64,000 bases of DNA, taken from positions 30,221,360-30,285,359 of the forward strand of contig OX465583.1 in assembly GCA_950022655.1 (NCBI GenBank), read 5' to 3'. How positions within the stretch are numbered: the stretch's first letter is position 1; each line of letters begins with the position of its first letter. Shown piece by piece: positions 59,527 to 64,000 of this stretch. The DNA comes from Alentia gelatinosa. Lineage: Eukaryota > Annelida > Polychaeta > Phyllodocida > Polynoidae. The translations under genes and the position numbers were made by a program. Under the pieces are notes generated by a model. That model saw only the letters and a program-made list of their open reading frames with translations. It had not been told where the DNA came from and ran no database searches.

Positions 59527-61974
59527 TATAAAATGTACATTTTCTTGAATCGTCCCTTAATGATGGCTTCTTCGTTGCAGGTGATGCTGACCCCGATGTA
59601 ATCAATGGTGCTGCATAGCTCGTTAATCAGTAGATAGAGGTGGCTGGCCTGACGTGCGACCCCTGATCATCTTACGTAGGATGCTAACATCATCTCATCA
59701 GCCGACATCATCATCTCGCAGACTCACCTCATTTACTTCGCCTCATTAATTCATCTTGTGATCATCAATCCACCCCGAGCACCACATTTCTCATCACATC
59801 ACCTTTATGCTGCATGCTCATGATGAAAAAGCTTTGCAGTAACCCAGAAGTGTACAAAACAAACACCATCTAATCATTGCTTCAGACTAATGCCTGTAGC
59901 ACGAAGGCAGGGAAGTAACGGAAGTGCCAAGCCACCCATGTATCGAAGTACAGTTTTCAACGCACTTGTAAATCAGTACATATAGTCACTAGTCACAGTT
60001 CGAGGTTGGTGATGTTCTGTGAGAACCCGATGACAGTGTATATGGACCTGCCCTGCCAAGCTGCCTCTCCATGTACCAGAAAGACAGTTGGATAATTCGT
60101 CATCATCGAGATGCTATGCTGTACACCTTTTTAAGTTGGGAGGTGTTCGCTTATTCGACGGACCTGCTGGATCTACTCCCAAAGGTGTTAACAATCTGTG
60201 CTACTCTAACAAGAATAATAGAAATACGAACATCACTGTATCCTGTGAAAGGCTGGTAAACCGCCTTTTTGATAGTTGCAGTGTTTGGAATCAGGGTCAA
60301 ACATGGGAAGTAAACAAATATTTGTTATCGCATAGTGATATATTTGATCCCATTGACCCTGCAGCAGTAAGGACAGATTGCAATCAAGTTTGGCTCAGAG
60401 GCCTTCCCTGGATTGTCTAGAGGCTGGAACATACAGGAAAACTTGCCTCCACATTTGACACCTCTAGAATGAGGCTCATTGGACGAGAATGACTTTCGCT
60501 TTAAGAGGAGTTACCTTGTGAATCCTGTTTATGATGAGGAGTGAGGTAGACAGTTCTTAAACCAAGGAAGGTTACTGCCATATGTGCTGTAGGCCCTCAA
60601 AACAAAGCTGATTCGTCAGGCCTTTGGTGAACACTTGGGGCATGGTAGGGTTCATACCACACCGGTGACTGGTGTCATGTTAATAACATGTCATACAATG
60701 ATGGCAACATGTAAAAATTGAGTTACCCTCCACCAGTGCGAATCATGACATGGTTTTAATATGTAACTTCATCCCTTTGGCCATGGTCAAAATTTGTTTA
60801 TGAAATGTTGTACAGGCTGTTGGTTAATTATTATTATATCGTATATATATATATACATACAACTGTTCTCTCAATAACCTTTCTGCACCGGCGCACCAGT
60901 GGGAACTTGCACTGACTACTTTTTCACTTTCGTTAAATTGTTAGCACAGTTCCATACGAAATGCAGTGGACTTGTTACATGTATAGCTGATACGGATATC
61001 AAAATTTGTTGGAAGAGCTTATTGGTATTGAAATACCCTGTACAACCAGCATGTATTTACAAACTAAAATGCAGTTTTTGTTTCAGGCTCGTATATATAT
61101 TCTATTGTAAATTGACTTCAACATTATGAAAACAGTTAAACACAATATAGGAAACTTAATTTGAGTTTTATAAATATCCAGAGTTGCTTCGCTCAATTGC
61201 CGCTGTGGTCCCGAAAGGGTAAGTTGAGTGTAAGGACTAAAGAAAATTGTGGAAACGTTTTTGTCTCGTTGAACATTTCTTCATGATGTCAGTATTAAAC
61301 TTAAGCTCCCAAGTTGATGTTGGAGAAGTATTTTACGATGTTTAACGCTGAAAGCAGTTGCGAAAACTATATCATAGAAGATCCATTTAACCTAAATGTA
61401 CTATATTCATTGCTCTAAATATCATTTATATTAATTTAATGAGAGGAACCAATTGGATTATTCGGACAGCATGACTGGGTTACATAAATGTATTTGTTCC
61501 ACTGGTTAAAGAAGTTATACAGGAATTTCTTCTTCGATATAAGATACTTTTTTCCTGGTTGCTACCGAATTTATATGAAACAAATATTTCTGGTTTTCAC
61601 TTCCTCTTTTCGTCATGAGGGCCTTAATCTTGCATTTTTCCGAATACAACTAACCTTCCTATAGTGCTTACATAGGTTCATATGCCACTCTTACTGTTTC
61701 CCCGAATGGCAAATGTGATTTTTAGATCATCTTTTGAGATTTTGCCTTTTTTTCATTAGCAATACTGTAAAAGGATGACAGTAACACATTTAACTTGTCT
61801 TGTTTAAGGGCTACAAAGTACTTAATAAGGGGACATATTTTCATTAGCACAAATCTTTAGGAAAAGTAGAATAATTTTGCTGTAAATTGTATGCTTAATT
61901 TCCTCCCTGCAAGTAAAAGAAACATGGGGGAAATGGATCTCGTGCCTGTGTCCTTTGCCAGATACCTGTTTCAG

Positions 61975-62435
61975 ATACTGCATGAATGCACGAAGGGCAG
62001 TTACTGCACTCAATGCAGTTACCCATATTAGGTGAATGCGTCATGGGCCATTACTGCACTCAGCGCAACTTTGTGGAGTGCAAGAATGCACTGTGGGGCA
62101 TTACTGCACAAGGAGCGAAGCCACACCATGGCCAATGACTGCATCCATCACACTTCCCCATATTGACTCAGTGCACTGTGGGCCATTACTGCATACATGT
62201 ACCTTGGGTTTTTTTTACTGCACCAATTGCAGTTCCCCATAATACATGAGTGCACTATGGCCCATTACTGCATTTAGTGCAGTTTCCTACCACACATAAA
62301 TACACCATGGACCTCTGCTGCGCTCGGCACAATGCCTAATAGTGCATGGATAAACCATGGGCCATTAGTTTATTCAGTACAGTTCCCCATGATGCATGAA
62401 TGCACCATGGGCCGTTACTGCACATAGCTCCCTCC
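61975..62435 (+). repeat. Minisatellite, unit about 57 bp, in the probable 3' UTR
   Basis: Eight or so units read GAATGCACCATGGGCCATTA, then CTGCACTCAGTGCAGTTCCC and CATGATGCAT. Each unit contains palindromes (actgcactcagtgcagt, atgcat), so an RNA copy would form a row of short hairpins. Confidence -1.
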
Positions 62436-63553
62436 CTATGAGTCAGGGCCAAACGCTATTAATTAAGACTCCACTTGAAGACTTTCTTTTTTCAGAGACG
62501 GCCTTATGTATGATAACCGACGTGGACATACATCTATCTGGTGATTTTAAAAACGAAATGAAATCCCAAACTGAGGGTTTTTACTGTGAATAGAAGGCTC
62601 TTAAACCACAGGGATTCCTCCCTGTTCTAGAATGTATTGTAGGTCTTCTAGAGGCGCTATCTGCCTATGGTAAATGCTAGCTGCCTCCGGTACATGATGA
62701 AACAAATTGCCAATTTTATTATACATTACAATGTATCATATATTTAATTACATGGGTTGTTAATATAGGTTACATCATACGTTTTACATGTATCTTCATG
62801 GTTTTATTTCTTTTGTTATTTCTAAATGATTAATTGATTTTAAACAAACAAAAAAGTGTATATCATAAGCAGTACAGCCATTAGTATGAAAGGTTAGAAT
62901 CCGATGCGATTTTGCTATATAGAAACCTTTTCCATTCAATCATGTGTTTTTACGATTATTTCCTCATTAGATCCATTTGAAATCCAGAAAATTGTAAAAA
63001 AAAACTAACAAAAAAAGACATAATCTAGGGCCCTACAGTGGAGTTAAAATTATGGAGATTTATTACATCTACGGCGAAGAAAATCAGTTGGTTGTGAAGT
63101 AAGATTTGTAATGCAAAACATATTGCACAGATTGAGGGGTTTATTTTTATAAACACATTGTGTATATGACAAATCCGGTCAACGTGGTTTAGAATCTCAT
63201 GGATTAAGATTGCCGCCACATTCGACCATAGATAAAAAAAATGTTCATGTTTTCTGTTAGATGAATAATAACATTGAATAGCAATTCAAAGACAATCCTT
63301 ATAGAAATTTGCCATGTTTGTCATCATCTTCCCTGGACATTATACTATTGGTATTTATGTTTATTTTGAACTGTTTAGCACTAATTAGAACTGCTGGTTC
63401 TTATCGATGATGGAAATGATAACTCGCTGTGGTATCTTGTTTTAATTCATACCTGCTAATTCTAAGTGCTAAGTTAAGCCGTAAGCTGACACTGTATGAA
63501 AGCAGTGACTGTTTTGTTGTGCTCACTCCGAGCGTTTTTACTCTGTTTATTTC

Positions 63554-63559
63554 AATAAA
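63554..63559 (+). terminator. Candidate distal polyadenylation signal AATAAA
   Basis: ttcAATAAAcgtactgccac is followed 20-45 bases later by a GT/T-rich stretch (gtgtcagtgtttctttgttt), the usual downstream element. It is the best candidate for the distal end of the transcript; cleavage is expected near 63575. Confidence -1.
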
Positions 63560-63575
63560 CGTACTGCCACAGATT

Positions 63576-64000
63576 AGTGTCAGTGTTTCTTTGTTTCAGT
63601 CTAGATGGAATAATAAAACTCAGAGATAGAAATTTCCCCATTTTCCAAAGAAATCCTCGTTTTTTTATTTGTAGTTTATAAGAATTAGATTCCACATGAC
63701 ACTAGCTACCTGTCATAAACACTTTGTATATCTAATAATGAACAAGAGGAGGACTACCTAACAAAACATGTATTTCTACAGTGCAGGAAATCAATATATG
63801 AGCAGAAATAGGCATGTAAGTAAGGTGGGATATCAGTGAAAACATGACAGAAATACTTAAGAGAAACCAAACGAGAGTTAGTCGTGTTGTTGTTTATCGC
63901 ACGATGGCAATGTTGTGTATAACTGCGAGGCGAAGCCGAGTGCAGTGATACGCGGCATTGCCGGAGTGCCATAAACAACACAACTAACTCGAGTTTGGTT
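63576..64000. other. Downstream flank
   Basis: No gene was seen. The last 135 bp form an inverted repeat (63866-64000). Confidence -1.
63866..64000. repeat. Palindromic interspersed repeat at the window edge
   Basis: The left arm aaccaaacgagagttagtcg and the right arm ending aactaactcgagtttggtt are inverted. Inner parts (gtgttgttgtttat, gcaatg, gtgtataactgc) pair with gtgcagtgatac, cattgcc and ataaacaacac. The small loop is gaggcgaagccga. It may extend past base 64000. A MITE is the likely nature. Confidence -1.

Larger units (their letters stand above)
58480..59580 (+). other. Probable 3' UTR intron, or contiguous 3' UTR
   Basis: If the donor at 58479 (TA|GTACGT) is used, the sequence to the acceptor tcttcgttgcag at 59580 is removed. 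It contains the second family C repeat copy (58582-58690), ATGGAAAA words, AT-rich sequence and the pogo-like MITE (59334-59526) close to the acceptor. Confidence -1.
59581..63575 (+). other. SORBS: Probable SORBS 3' UTR exon
   Basis: The sequence after the acceptor tcttcgttgcag has no long coding frame and runs to the AATAAA at 63554. It is AT-rich and contains a 57-bp minisatellite (61975-62435) and a (TA) run at about 60841-60855. The open frames here (for example 60088-60420) lack coding composition. UTR length and splicing are inferred; some of the 3' part may be intergenic if an upstream signal is used. Confidence -1.

Noticed and set aside
60071..60420. ORFs of 62 and 110 codons after the gene
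   Set aside because: Two frames overlap, composition is non-coding, and the region reads as 3' UTR.

Overview
The window is eukaryotic. It holds one large protein gene on the + strand, spread over about 63 kb. Its GT-AG exons are short and separated by introns of 0.6 to 21 kb. The introns are AT-rich and full of minisatellites, simple repeats and MITE-like inverted repeats. Intron size, repeat style and the absence of Alu/L1-type repeats suggest an invertebrate animal, probably marine (lophotrochozoan or amphioxus-like). The exact phylum cannot be read from the sequence.

The gene is the C-terminal part of a SORBS/CAP/vinexin-family adaptor (sorbin and SH3 domain-containing protein; Drosophila CAP, C. 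elegans sorb-1). Its 5' end, including any sorbin-homology (SoHo) domain, lies upstream of the window. I joined eleven coding exons by splice-site and reading-frame logic: 1-3970, 5394-5591, 9505-9674, 19987-20072, 41210-41329, 43852-43998, 45063-45177, 45776-45886, 46706-46868, 56861-57350 and 58311-58479. The intron phases (1,1,0,2,2,2,0,0,1,2) are all compatible. The chain gives 1912 codons plus TAG from base 1. Residue numbers below count from base 1 of the window.

Layout: a giant, disordered, Ser/Pro-rich exon (with a four-copy 48-residue repeat and PPxY motifs) is followed by a Lys/Ser/Pro exon, then a charged-helix segment (two exons). Next come SH3-1 and SH3-2 (each split over two exons), a His/Gln-rich linker exon, and SH3-3 with the stop codon. 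A probable 3' UTR exon (from 59581) runs to an AATAAA at about 63554.

The family tethers the actin cytoskeleton to adhesion sites: the SH3 domains bind proline-rich partners such as vinculin, Cbl and Abl/Arg. Several observations suggest alternative products: an intronic polyadenylation end after exon 1, a read-through C-terminus after exon 2, a phase-matched candidate cassette exon between SH3-2 and SH3-3, a duplicated in-frame 3' splice site before exon 8, and internal CpG-rich patches that could start short SH3-only isoforms. Among non-coding features, the introns carry at least eight unrelated local minisatellites, several non-autonomous inverted-repeat elements, three hairpin repeats, and a 9-mer (GAGCWGCTC) found far more often than chance would predict. 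No transposase, reverse transcriptase, tRNA, rRNA or CRISPR array was recognised.
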